From CBDHHC01 sp050633205 (lineage in GTDB: Bacteria; Pseudomonadota; Alphaproteobacteria; Rhizobiales; CBDHHC01): a DNA stretch of 17,401 nucleotides. The DNA lies in the NCBI GenBank assembly GCA_050633205.1, contig JBOEGA010000152.1, positions 1-17,401 on the forward strand, in the 5' to 3' direction. Position numbers and translations under genes: made by a program. The notes beneath the pieces are model-generated. The model did not search any database. It was given only the letters and a program-made list of their open reading frames with translations, and had not been told where the DNA came from. Positions within the stretch are counted from its first letter, which is position 1. Every line of letters starts with the position of its first letter. Positions 1 to 6,043 of the stretch are shown piece by piece.

Positions 1-835
1 GGGGATGGCATTAGGGATTGCCTCTACTTTTGGCTCTATAGGCCAATGCGCTGCACTCCCATACACCCATATAATCATAGAGCAATATGGATGGTCTCAG
101 GCCCTGCTGATCCTCGCAGCATGCAGTCTGGTGATTGTGCCACTGGCATTTGGCCTTATAAACAAAACTGCCAGAAGTACAGATGATGGCAACCAGCCCC
201 CTGCTAGTACATCTCACACTATGATGCAGGCCCTTGCAGAAGCACGACAGTCTCCAAGCTTCTGGTTACTTAATGCCGGTTTTTTTGTCTGCGGGTTTCA
301 GGTGGTATTTATTGCTGTTCATTTACCGTCCTATTTGACAGATAAGGGCTTTACGATGCTGTTCGCAACAGTGGCACTGACACTTATCGGTTTAGGGAAT
401 ATAATAGGCAGCTTTTTCTGCGGCGTTCTTGGGGACATATATTCACGCAAATATCTTTTAAGTGGCCTTTACCTTCTGCGCTCAATAATAATAGCGGCCT
501 TTATTCTTACTCCGGTTTCAGGCACTTCCATTATTATTTTCAGCCTTGCTATAGGCCTGCTATGGCTTGGCACTGTCCCCCTGACCAGTGGGCTGGTTGC
601 TCAGATTTACGGAACAACCTATATGTCTACTCTGTTTGGAATTGTCTTCTTTTCTCACCAGCTAGGCAGCTTCTTTGGCTCCTGGTTGGCCGGGCGGCTT
701 TTCGATATAACAGGCAGCTATGATGTTATGTGGTGGGCAGCTATTGGCTTTGGCATCATCTCTGCCCTGCTTCACTGGCCGATCTCGGAACAACCAATTG
801 AACGCCCCCTGAAACACTTAAACACCGCAACCTGA
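1..835 (+). CDS. MFS permease, monocarboxylate-porter-like (5' truncated by window)
   Basis: This is the C-terminal two thirds of a 12-helix major facilitator transporter in the inner membrane. The frame is open from the first base. The ATG at position 5 falls inside a helix, so it is an internal Met and the true start lies outside the window. About 276 residues are visible, against roughly 400 for the family. Visible features are a Gly-rich helix near the left end with a GQ...LP pattern and a following GWSQAL, as in monocarboxylate-type (MCT-like) MFS proteins. Next come a polar central loop (residues about 55-80 of the visible part) and six further hydrophobic helices. The loop between two of these carries GDIYSRKYLL, a variant of the MFS loop motif. 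The substrate is probably an organic anion, but nothing here defines it. It stands alone: the next gene starts about 120 bases downstream with its own ribosome binding site. Confidence 0.85.
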   Translation, partial: GMALGIASTFGSIGQCAALPYTHIIIEQYGWSQALLILAACSLVIVPLAFGLINKTARSTDDGNQPPASTSHTMMQALAEARQSPSFWLLNAGFFVCGFQVVFIAVHLPSYLTDKGFTMLFATVALTLIGLGNIIGSFFCGVLGDIYSRKYLLSGLYLLRSIIIAAFILTPVSGTSIIIFSLAIGLLWLGTVPLTSGLVAQIYGTTYMSTLFGIVFFSHQLGSFFGSWLAGRLFDITGSYDVMWWAAIGFGIISALLHWPISEQPIERPLKHLNTAT

Positions 836-956
836 CAGATTAACAGGTGCAGTTTTACACCATATACTAAATAACAAGATCTATGACAGAATAAAACTAC
901 ATTATCATCATATAGCTATAGTAATATCTTATTCTATGAGATTCGAGGTTTCCGGT

Positions 957-1208
957 ATGACTATAGGAAGTGTAGTGGCTATAACTTTTGTTGGTGCGAT
1001 AGTGGGTCTTCTTACAAGCCTTTTATTTCGTGCCGACAGCTTTAACACCCTGATATATTTTATTGTAGCAATACTTGGTTCACTGTTAGCCGGAGCCCTT
1101 GTTCCGGACACCATGATTTTGAAACCGGAAATAATAGAACATCTGTTACGTGCTATGGCAGGCGCTATTCTCCTGCTGATCGTGATAGGAATTATAAGAA
1201 AAGTCTGA
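957..1208 (+). CDS. Small YeaQ/GlsB-like (transglycosylase-associated) membrane protein
   Basis: An 83-residue integral membrane protein with three hydrophobic segments: about 1-20 (rich in Gly/Val/Ala), 31-50 and 59-80. It ends in the basic tail RKV. Length and topology match the GlsB/YeaQ/YmgE family of stress-associated small membrane proteins, whose biochemical role is not established. The family's Gly pattern is only partly kept (AIVGLLTSLLF, ILGSLLAGALVP, AMAGAILLLIV), so the family call is moderate. I prefer the ATG at 957 over the in-frame ATG at 936, because GAGG at 945-948 lies 8 bases before 957 and no comparable site precedes 936. It is a single gene between the MFS permease and the phosphoesterase, on the same strand as both. 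Confidence 0.6.
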   Translation: MTIGSVVAITFVGAIVGLLTSLLFRADSFNTLIYFIVAILGSLLAGALVPDTMILKPEIIEHLLRAMAGAILLLIVIGIIRKV

Positions 1209-1289
1209 CCCGGGCTTTTACGAATAATTATAAACTTGCAGTCCAGGATACAGTCTTCCACTTATTCTCTGGAGCACTACTGCAAAATC

Positions 1290-2135
1290 ATGCGAATTTG
1301 CTATTTCTCAGATCTTCACCTTGAGCATTATGACTATAAACACAAATTCCCGGAAGCTGATATCCTCCTGCTTGCCGGGGATATATGCCGTGCTGTTGAT
1401 CTTGCTGAGTACCATAACAACCCGTGCCGCATGGAGCGCAGGGATCATGCCATGTGGTTCTTTGATGAACTACTGGAGAGGTTTCCGCATATAATATACT
1501 GCATGGGAAATCATGAACATCTTGATTTTGACTTCTATGAAACACATGACGCACTCAGACACGCCCTCCCCACAGGAATAACAATTCTGAACAAAGAACA
1601 TGTCGAGATTAATGGTGCTGTATTCTATGGAGCAACCCTCTGGACTGATTTCAATGATGCTGACCGGGATGATACTGCAAACGCTACTCAGAAAATGCCT
1701 GAATACAAATATGTATCAGCAGGTAACAGCTTGCTGACGCCTGAAATAACAATGCAGGATCATAACCTTGCCTTAAGCAACCTGTCTCGCTTGGCAGCAG
1801 CAGACAGAAGCAAACCCGTAATTACTGTTACACACCATTCCCCCTCACTACTCGGCCTTAATAACAGTGTGCACAACCCCTCATTACAGAGAGCATTTGC
1901 CAGTGATCTGGATTTCTTTATAAAAAGCCATAACAATATCCGGCACTGGATATTCGGACATACGCATATTCAAAGGAAGTTTGAAATCGGACACTGCCAA
2001 CTGGCTGCAAACTGCAGGGGATACAGAGAACTGGAGCAAAGCGCTCATACATTCAGCCCGCAGATATCATTCAATTTCAGCGTTAATCCGCAATCTGAAA
2101 CTAAAGAGTATATAGCTGCGGCCACAACTCCCTAA
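1290..2135 (+). CDS. Calcineurin-like metallophosphoesterase
   Basis: A 281-residue cytosolic metal-dependent phosphohydrolase of the calcineurin-like superfamily. All metal-binding blocks are present in order: SDLHLEH with D8 and H10, LLAGDI with D31, GNHEH with N74/H75, VTHHSP in the last third and FGHTH near residue 225. It should therefore bind two divalent metals and be active on a phosphomonoester, phosphodiester or nucleotide. The substrate cannot be told from the sequence. The start is placed at the ATG at 1290, because homologues begin directly with M-(K/R)-I-x-x-x-SDLH. The longer TTG start at 1236 would add 18 residues with no family match. A GGAG at 1271-1274 lies 15 bases upstream, which is rather far. 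No signal peptide. It appears monocistronic, with a 110-base gap to the TPR gene. Confidence 0.85.
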   Translation: MRICYFSDLHLEHYDYKHKFPEADILLLAGDICRAVDLAEYHNNPCRMERRDHAMWFFDELLERFPHIIYCMGNHEHLDFDFYETHDALRHALPTGITILNKEHVEINGAVFYGATLWTDFNDADRDDTANATQKMPEYKYVSAGNSLLTPEITMQDHNLALSNLSRLAAADRSKPVITVTHHSPSLLGLNNSVHNPSLQRAFASDLDFFIKSHNNIRHWIFGHTHIQRKFEIGHCQLAANCRGYRELEQSAHTFSPQISFNFSVNPQSETKEYIAAATTP

Positions 2136-2182
2136 AAAAGTATGTCAGGGCGGTTAACTTCAAGTACAAAATGGTCTAGAGT

Positions 2183-2210
2183 TTAACCATAATACTTACT
2201 AGGCTAGTAA
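2183..2210 (+). promoter_or_regulatory. Palindrome and TTAACCAT half-site upstream of TPR gene
   Basis: The gap between the phosphoesterase and the TPR gene holds a perfect inverted repeat, TTACTAG-G-CTAGTAA (2196-2210), 35 bases before the TTG start. Just upstream, TTAACCAT (2183-2190) equals the half-site bound by CtrA in Alphaproteobacteria. Both are visible in the sequence. Their use as operators is inference, and no convincing -35/-10 pair was found. Confidence 0.35.
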
Positions 2211-2245
2211 TCAGAGTTACATAAAAACCAAAAAAGGCACACGTT

Positions 2246-2896
2246 TTGGCTATCACCTGGGAACATGATTTACGTGCGGCAGTCACTGAATCTGTCGCTG
2301 AAGACGGGGAAACCCAATTCATCTTCAATCCTCAAATCCTTGACTATCACCTGCAAACTATCTCCACATTAAGTCGGGATAAAGGCGTTCATATTGAAAG
2401 TGATGAAGACAGGGCCGAGATTGATAAGAAACTAAACCAGCTCATCAGTATTCTGGAAATTCTGCGTGAAACACACCCTGACGACCAGGATGCACTGGTT
2501 CGCACAGCCTATGCATATGCACTGGGCTATAACATGGGCCTTGACGGTTCAGAGGAAAAAGCACTTGAGCTTTACAAACAGGCACACACAAAAACTCCTG
2601 ATGAACCTTTGATCAACTTTCTTCTGGGTATGTTTATGTTTGGCACTGAAAAACATCACCTGGAATGCAAGCCATATCTGGAAACAGCGCTGGAAAAAGG
2701 CGTGGAATCCTGCCGTTTTACCTTAGGGATGCTTTATATCCGTGAGAACGATAATGAAAAAGGCAAGGCCTATCTGAAGAAATATGCGGAAGATAACCCG
2801 GATAACAAACACGCCCAACTGGTATGGGAAGCAGTTGAGCGTGGTGCTATGAACTTTGATGAAAAGAACAGCGCGAAAGAGTCTGCTAACGCTTAG
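2246..2896 (+). CDS. Tetratricopeptide-repeat protein, hypothetical
   Basis: A 216-residue soluble, acidic protein. The helical pairs of the C-terminal two thirds fit TPR/Sel1-like repeats: a segment near 70-90 (DALVRTAYAYALGYNMG), then EEKALELYKQAHTKTPDEP, a pair around 125-150 (LLGMFMFG...CKPYLETALEKG) and a pair around 152-185 ending in AEDNPDN. The N-terminal 65 residues have no recognised fold. Such proteins act as protein-protein scaffolds. No partner is evident. The start is TTG at 2246: AAGG at 2234-2237 sits 8 bases upstream, and the next in-frame Met lies far inside the first repeat. It ends convergently with the peptidase gene. The two stop codons overlap by 4 bases (2893-2896), leaving no room for a terminator between them. 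Confidence 0.7.
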   Translation: MAITWEHDLRAAVTESVAEDGETQFIFNPQILDYHLQTISTLSRDKGVHIESDEDRAEIDKKLNQLISILEILRETHPDDQDALVRTAYAYALGYNMGLDGSEEKALELYKQAHTKTPDEPLINFLLGMFMFGTEKHHLECKPYLETALEKGVESCRFTLGMLYIRENDNEKGKAYLKKYAEDNPDNKHAQLVWEAVERGAMNFDEKNSAKESANA

Positions 2897-3273
2897 CAGC
2901 CTCTTTTAATCCAGCGCAGTTTCATTCCATTATCGATGTGTATATGGCTGCATTTACCGTAGTAAAGACCCACTCCACCTCTATGGATGCGGTTCAGCCA
3001 TGCATACACTTTTTTCTTGTTTCTGACTTTAAAATCAACCGCACGACAGCTGCCATGCTTTGAAGGGCGGCCATTCGGCATCCGTGCGCCTCTTCTGTAT
3101 GTTGAGATGATTTTGATCCGGCCAAATTTGCGGCGGATTTCTGAAAGACGTGACTTTAGTGCCTTTGGAAGACAACTGGGAGACGTACTGAAACGTTTCC
3201 GTGCTTCTGCATTATCTGCTGTCATGGCAAATGTTGCGAAGACAAATGCAGCAAAGATTGCTAAAAGACGCAT
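2893..3273 (-). CDS. Secreted M15-type D,D-peptidase-like protein
   Basis: A 126-residue exported protein. Residues 1-24 form a signal peptide (MRLL, hydrophobic core, ADNAEA cleavage region). The rest is a small peptidase M15-like zinc domain. The SxHxxxxAxD motif (SKHGSCRAVD) gives H73 and D80, and SHIHID supplies the third metal ligand, H112. Family members cleave D-Ala-containing peptidoglycan peptides, so a periplasmic wall-remodelling role is likely. It is short for M15 and strongly basic. It has four cysteines in the mature part (C34, C76, C108, C126), which could form two disulfides. The start is the ATG at 3273, with AGGAG (complement of 3281-3285) 7 bases upstream. The frame stays open to 3429, but that extension would bury the signal peptide. 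Its upstream region is shared with the divergent SDR-fold gene. Confidence 0.75.
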   Translation of the reverse strand: MRLLAIFAAFVFATFAMTADNAEARKRFSTSPSCLPKALKSRLSEIRRKFGRIKIISTYRRGARMPNGRPSKHGSCRAVDFKVRNKKKVYAWLNRIHRGGVGLYYGKCSHIHIDNGMKLRWIKRGC

Positions 3274-3407
3274 ACTGCTACTCCTGTTTTTATTTAACGA
3301 CTCATTATTTCCCTGGGTTGTCACTTTCCAGGATGTTTTGATTAAAGTGTGGCGTTTTAGCAGGAAAATCGTTTCTTTTGTGGGGATATGTTGTCGCACG
3401 GCAATAG

Positions 3408-3425
3408 TGTGTCTGTCTGGACACA
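3408..3425. promoter_or_regulatory. Inverted repeat in divergent promoter region
   Basis: TGTGTC-N6-GACACA is a perfect 6-bp inverted repeat in the 204-base space between the M15 gene (starts at 3273, minus) and the SDR-fold gene (starts at 3478, plus). It lies 52 bases before the latter. It is the size of a dimeric regulator's site. Function is inferred from position only. Downstream, TTGAGT (3444-3449) and TATAAA (3470-3475) resemble -35/-10 boxes, but with a 20-base spacer and almost touching the start codon, so I do not call them a promoter. Confidence 0.3.
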
Positions 3426-3477
3426 TCATTACTTAAGTCTAATTTGAGTAACAGTAAGAAATGGTTACGTATAAATA

Positions 3478-4215
3478 ATGGGAATATTGAATAACAAAGT
3501 AATACTCATAACCAGAGCAACCGAGTTTGTTGGTCAGGCCATTTGCACGTCCTGCAATAATGAAGGCGCAACAGTTATTGCTCAGGACCCGAAATTCTCC
3601 GACAATAATATCCTGTCCGGTTTTATCGCAAATCAACCTCATATACAGACAACTCCCGAAACAGACCCGCATACATTAATAGCCCGCATAATATCAGATC
3701 ACAGCCGTATCGACGGCCTGGTCCCTAATGACGGATACCCTGCAATTCGCGCAGGTGTCGAAAATGCAGATATGAAAGATATGCGCGCTGGCCTCGAAAA
3801 TATGGTTATCGAACCATTCGAGCTGATTGGCGCTGCAACCCCTCATATGAAAAAGCATGGCAGCGGACGAATCGTCATTCCCACTTCTGCTGCTCCCTAT
3901 CATGGCATTCCCAATTACAGCATGTACTGCATCGGCCGGGGTGCGCAGCACTCCATGATACAGGCACTTTCCAAAGAGCTTGCCAAAAACAATATTAGCA
4001 TCAATGGCGTTGGGGGGAATTATATTGAGAGCCCGTCCTATTTTTCAGAAGAAGTCCTGAAAAATGAGGACACCAAAGCCAAAATCACCTCGCAAATTCC
4101 GCTGGGACGCATGGGAAAACCTGAGGAAATGGCGGATGTCGTTACGTTTCTGCTGTCAGACAAGGCGGGCTTTATTACGGGGCATACTGTCCCTGTCGCA
4201 GGCGGTTGGGCCTAG
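3478..4215 (+). CDS. Halohydrin dehalogenase-like SDR-fold enzyme
   Basis: A 245-residue Rossmann-fold protein of short-chain dehydrogenase/reductase ancestry. It carries the hallmarks of halohydrin dehalogenases, which cleave vicinal haloalcohols to epoxide plus halide without a cofactor and open epoxides with anions such as cyanide, azide or nitrite. The NAD(P) motif TGxxxGIG is replaced by T12-x4-F17-x-G19, the halide/nucleophile-pocket motif. The catalytic set is S137-x12-Y150-x3-R154, with Arg in place of the dehydrogenase Lys. The usual NNAG is PNDG, like the SND of HheA and HheC. A GGNYIESPSYF segment (179-189) aligns with the GPNY...SPYF loop of HheC, which lines the halide site. Length fits the family (about 230-260). 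The C-terminus GGWA resembles HheB-type proteins; the subtype is unresolved. ATG at 3478 is the only start that keeps the first beta strand. Its ribosome binding site is weak. It appears monocistronic. Function rests on motifs recalled from the family and has not been tested. Confidence 0.8.
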   Translation: MGILNNKVILITRATEFVGQAICTSCNNEGATVIAQDPKFSDNNILSGFIANQPHIQTTPETDPHTLIARIISDHSRIDGLVPNDGYPAIRAGVENADMKDMRAGLENMVIEPFELIGAATPHMKKHGSGRIVIPTSAAPYHGIPNYSMYCIGRGAQHSMIQALSKELAKNNISINGVGGNYIESPSYFSEEVLKNEDTKAKITSQIPLGRMGKPEEMADVVTFLLSDKAGFITGHTVPVAGGWA

Positions 4216-4222
4216 TTTTTGA

Positions 4223-4301
4223 CTACGTTTTGTGACGTCTGGCTTACGTTTTAGTTACGTGAATTTACAGGAGAGTTACATATATTTACGTTGATTCACG
4301 T
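4223..4301. repeat. Helically phased array of TTACGT-like units
   Basis: Eight copies of a (T)TACGT-like hexamer follow the dehalogenase-like gene. Their AC dinucleotides begin at 4225, 4235, 4246, 4257, 4267, 4278, 4288 and 4298, so the spacings are 10, 11, 11, 10, 11, 10 and 10 bases, one DNA turn each. Six units contain ACGT. The units at 4267 and 4278 read ACAG and ACAT. All units therefore face the same side of the helix. The array ends before a G-rich stretch at 4310. It could be a cooperative protein-binding array, a bent-DNA element or a decayed minisatellite. The periodicity is seen directly; the role is unknown. Confidence 0.6.
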
Positions 4302-4350
4302 GACATTTCCGGCGGGTGGTTTTGAATGGGGTTTAGTTTTGATTATAGAC

Positions 4351-4394
4351 ACCCCTTCGCCGAATGGGTTTGAAAACCCGTTCGGCGAAGGGGT
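4351..4394. repeat. 21-bp near-perfect hairpin (REP-like or terminator)
   Basis: Positions 4351-4371 pair with 4374-4394 over 21 bp, with a single T-G wobble (4365/4380) and a two-base centre (GA). The right arm runs into a diverged second copy of the left unit: 4358-4381 and 4383-4405 form an imperfect tandem repeat. The hairpin lies between the convergent dehalogenase-like gene and the LprI-like gene, so it could stop transcription from both sides. Neither side has a T-tract, which argues against a classic intrinsic terminator and leaves a REP-like extragenic palindrome possible. Confidence 0.6.
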
Positions 4395-4430
4395 TGAAAG
4401 CCCGTACAAACTTCCGCACTAATGACAAAC

Positions 4431-5057
4431 TTATCTTACTCGCGCCGAAGCAGTACACTGCCACTTGGCAGAATATACGTTGCCTTGTCTATCACAGTGA
4501 AATCGCGAACGACCACCCCCATGCCTTCTGTTTCGGCCTCGGAACTCAACACATTCGATATCGCGGTCATAAGCACTATACCAATTTACACGTCTCTTAC
4601 AGGCTTTCCTCACACATCTCTCCCAGGCAGATTTTGCAAAGTCTATCGCTGTACCCTTAAGACGAGCATACCCCGATACAATAAATTTCCGTCCTCGACA
4701 AAAAGATGATGTGCTGGAGGAAATACCAGAATGACGGCGAATAAAACGTTGCACAGCCCTGATTCTTTTTTTGTACTGTCCGCCAATACATCTTACATTT
4801 AGGCGACAACGATCTCGTCTCACAAGCCAATGCCTTTGATCTTCACGTAACTCACTCGTAAGCCTTCTGCTATCACTTACTACGCGCAAAGCCCTTGAAT
4901 ACAGGCGCGACATTTGTCGATCTAATTTATACAAATGGCGATACTCACATATTGTAATCTCTGTTCTTGAAGAAGATGAACGGCAATCAATAGAATCTGC
5001 AAATACATTTCCTGTTTGCAATAAAAACAATATGATTACACCAATAAATTTCCACAT
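4431..5057 (-). CDS. Secreted LprI-like (DUF1311) protein with extra Cys-rich C-terminal domain
   Basis: A 208-residue exported protein. Residues 1-20 form a signal peptide ending VFA-DS. Residues about 21-105 match the LprI/DUF1311 pattern: a Cys near the mature start (IDCRSSSSRTEITIC), LYKLDRQMSRLYSRAL, then REDQRHWLVRRDRC...CIGGQY. LprI of Mycobacterium tuberculosis inhibits lysozyme. For most other members the role is unproven. A second domain (about 118-208) has regularly spaced cysteines and an A-x6-AWERCVRKACKRRVNWYSAYDRDIEC segment, like tails found on secreted alphaproteobacterial proteins. Overall it is unusually Arg-rich and strongly basic. The ATG at 5057 has a weak AGGGA site about 8 bases upstream. 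The gene converges on the hairpin at 4351-4394. Confidence 0.7.
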   Translation of the reverse strand: MWKFIGVIILFLLQTGNVFADSIDCRSSSSRTEITICEYRHLYKLDRQMSRLYSRALRVVSDSRRLTSELREDQRHWLVRRDRCRLNVRCIGGQYKKRIRAVQRFIRRHSGISSSTSSFCRGRKFIVSGYARLKGTAIDFAKSAWERCVRKACKRRVNWYSAYDRDIECVEFRGRNRRHGGGRSRFHCDRQGNVYSAKWQCTASARVR

Positions 5058-5115
5058 AGTTTTTCCCTATCAATAAAAAATACGGAGAAGTAGAACACAA
5101 CAAAATGGCAGGTAT

Positions 5116-5127
5116 TTGATTAATCAA
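5116..5127. promoter_or_regulatory. 12-bp perfect palindrome TTGATTAATCAA
   Basis: The palindrome lies about 58 bases before the LprI-like start codon, inside an AT-rich leader. It resembles an FNR/Anr box but has a 2-base instead of a 4-base centre, so it does not fit that consensus. It could be an operator for the LprI-like gene. The rest of 5058-5206 shows only a short direct repeat, CCGTCT, at 5183 and 5203. Confidence 0.25.
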
Positions 5128-5206
5128 TAAAATGAAACAGGAAAAAATCATAACACAACTTAGCCAGATAGGTTTTGCAAATCCGTCTGACCGTTCATGC
5201 AACCGT

Positions 5207-5431
5207 CTACCGAAATCCCACAACCTCGATTTCACTGTCCGGATTGGCCGATGACCATTTCCAGTACTCTGCACGGTCCACGGAACCTTTGTGTTGCTGA
5301 CAATATTTCAAACTATCGGCTATGATCCGCCAACAATTGTGTCCGTTGAAAATATAACACCAGTTCCATATAGTCGGGGTTATAAAATAGCACCCGGACT
5401 TTGAAGCTTCCTTTACCCGCGCTTTTGACAT
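5207..5431 (-). pseudogene. Internally deleted Y1 (RAYT-type) transposase remnant
   Basis: A 74-codon open frame that joins the two ends of a REP-associated tyrosine transposase (IS200-like Y1 family). Residues 1-47 resemble the N-terminus (MSKARVKEASKSGCYFIT..., then a GHNCWRIIADSLKYCQQHKG helix). Residues 49-70 (VDRAEYWKWSSANPDSEIEV) resemble the extreme C-terminus, which normally follows a HNNPVRKGY segment. Everything between is missing, including the HUH metal motif and the catalytic tyrosine. Full-length relatives are near 180-200 residues, so about 100 codons were lost in frame. The product cannot be an active transposase. A usable ribosome binding site (AAGGA) still precedes the ATG. 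Identification is from recalled family patterns. Confidence 0.65.
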
Positions 5432-5462
5432 ATTTCCAATTCCTTTTGCAAAAAGCGGTACT

Positions 5463-5492
5463 TTGGTTTGGGTTTTAATTATACGCTATCAT
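5463..5492 (+). promoter_or_regulatory. Possible sigma70-type promoter for NADAR gene
   Basis: TTGGTT (5463-5468) and TATCAT (5487-5492) are separated by 18 bases and lie about 75 bases before the GTG start. Both boxes are imperfect. No other candidate was seen between the transposase remnant and the NADAR gene. Confidence 0.3.
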
Positions 5493-5565
5493 TACTGTGC
5501 TTACACTTGCATGAAATATCAGACGGGGTAGTTTTGTTACCTTGAAGTAATAGGGAGAACGTCCT

Positions 5566-6021
5566 GTGAGTAAGGAACCTGTTGAAGATGCTGTTCTGTT
5601 TTACGCTGGTGAGTTTGGGTATTTTATGTCTAACTTTTCTGCGTTTGAAGTGAACCATGATGGTCATGTCTGGAAGACTTCTGAACATGCTTATCAGGCA
5701 GCAAAGTTTGCGAAAGATTCTCCGGTATATAAAGAAATTCTGGCAGCAACGTCTGCGCATAATGCACTGAAAATTGCCGGGCGTAATGGTGAGCATAAAC
5801 GTTCAGACTGGAGCGAGGCTGAGAAGATCCGTGTGATGACTGAAGTTGTGCGGGCGAAACATGACCAGCATGAGTATATTCAGCTTAAACTCCAGGAAAC
5901 CGGGAATGCGGAGCTTATTGAAAATGCTCCGAGAGACCCGTTCTGGGGGCGCGGCCCGGACTGGAAGGGGCGTAATGAGCTTGGCAAAATCTGGATGAAA
6001 CTTCGCGAGGAAATGCGGTGA
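5566..6021 (+). CDS. NADAR-domain N-glycosidase (YbiA/RibX-like)
   Basis: A 151-residue single-domain cytosolic protein of the NADAR (DUF1768, YbiA-like) family. Members cleave N-glycosidic bonds. Some hydrolyse phosphorylated early riboflavin intermediates (a damage-control role), and others remove ADP-ribose from nucleic acid in DarT-type systems. The family blocks are all present: FGYFMSNFSAFEV near residues 18-28, WKTSEHAYQAAKF at 36-48 with the conserved Glu and Gln, a central GR followed by SDW, and the C-terminal RDPFWGRGPDWKGRNELG, WMKLREE. Length is normal. The GTG start at 5566 has GGGAG (5553-5557) 8 bases upstream. No toxin or rib gene is adjacent, so the housekeeping role is likelier than a toxin-antitoxin role (inference). 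It ends at a hairpin shared with the convergent hydrolase gene. Confidence 0.85.
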   Translation: MSKEPVEDAVLFYAGEFGYFMSNFSAFEVNHDGHVWKTSEHAYQAAKFAKDSPVYKEILAATSAHNALKIAGRNGEHKRSDWSEAEKIRVMTEVVRAKHDQHEYIQLKLQETGNAELIENAPRDPFWGRGPDWKGRNELGKIWMKLREEMR

Positions 6022-6043
6022 GCTGCGTAGGCTCAATTTGAGA

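Noticed and set aside
929..1261. Minus-strand frame of 110 codons
   Set aside because: Mirror of the small YeaQ-like gene, low-complexity Ile/Arg content and no ribosome binding site.
2987..3436. Plus-strand frame of 149 codons
   Set aside because: Antisense to the M15 gene, whose signal peptide, zinc motifs and ribosome binding site are clear.
3478..4215. Ordinary NAD(P)-dependent short-chain dehydrogenase
   Set aside because: The TGxxxGIG motif and the YxxxK lysine are both replaced, exactly in the halohydrin dehalogenase manner.
4223..4301. CRISPR-like array
   Set aside because: Units are 6 bases with 4-5 base gaps; CRISPR repeats and spacers are each longer than 20 bases.
4364..4709. 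Two overlapping plus-strand open frames (98 and 95 codons)
   Set aside because: They run opposite to the LprI-like gene, have no start signal and show no family pattern; the first begins inside the hairpin.
5116..5127. FNR/Anr box
   Set aside because: The consensus needs a four-base centre between TTGAT and ATCAA; here it is two bases.
4987..5274. Minus-strand frame of 95 codons linking the transposase remnant and the LprI-like gene
   Set aside because: Overlaps the signal peptide of the LprI-like gene and has no recognisable content.
5479..5796. Minus-strand frame of 105 codons
   Set aside because: Antisense to the well-supported NADAR gene and its promoter region.
5566..6021. DarT-NADAR toxin-antitoxin pair
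   Set aside because: No ADP-ribosyltransferase gene lies next to the NADAR gene; the neighbours are a transposase remnant and a convergent hydrolase.
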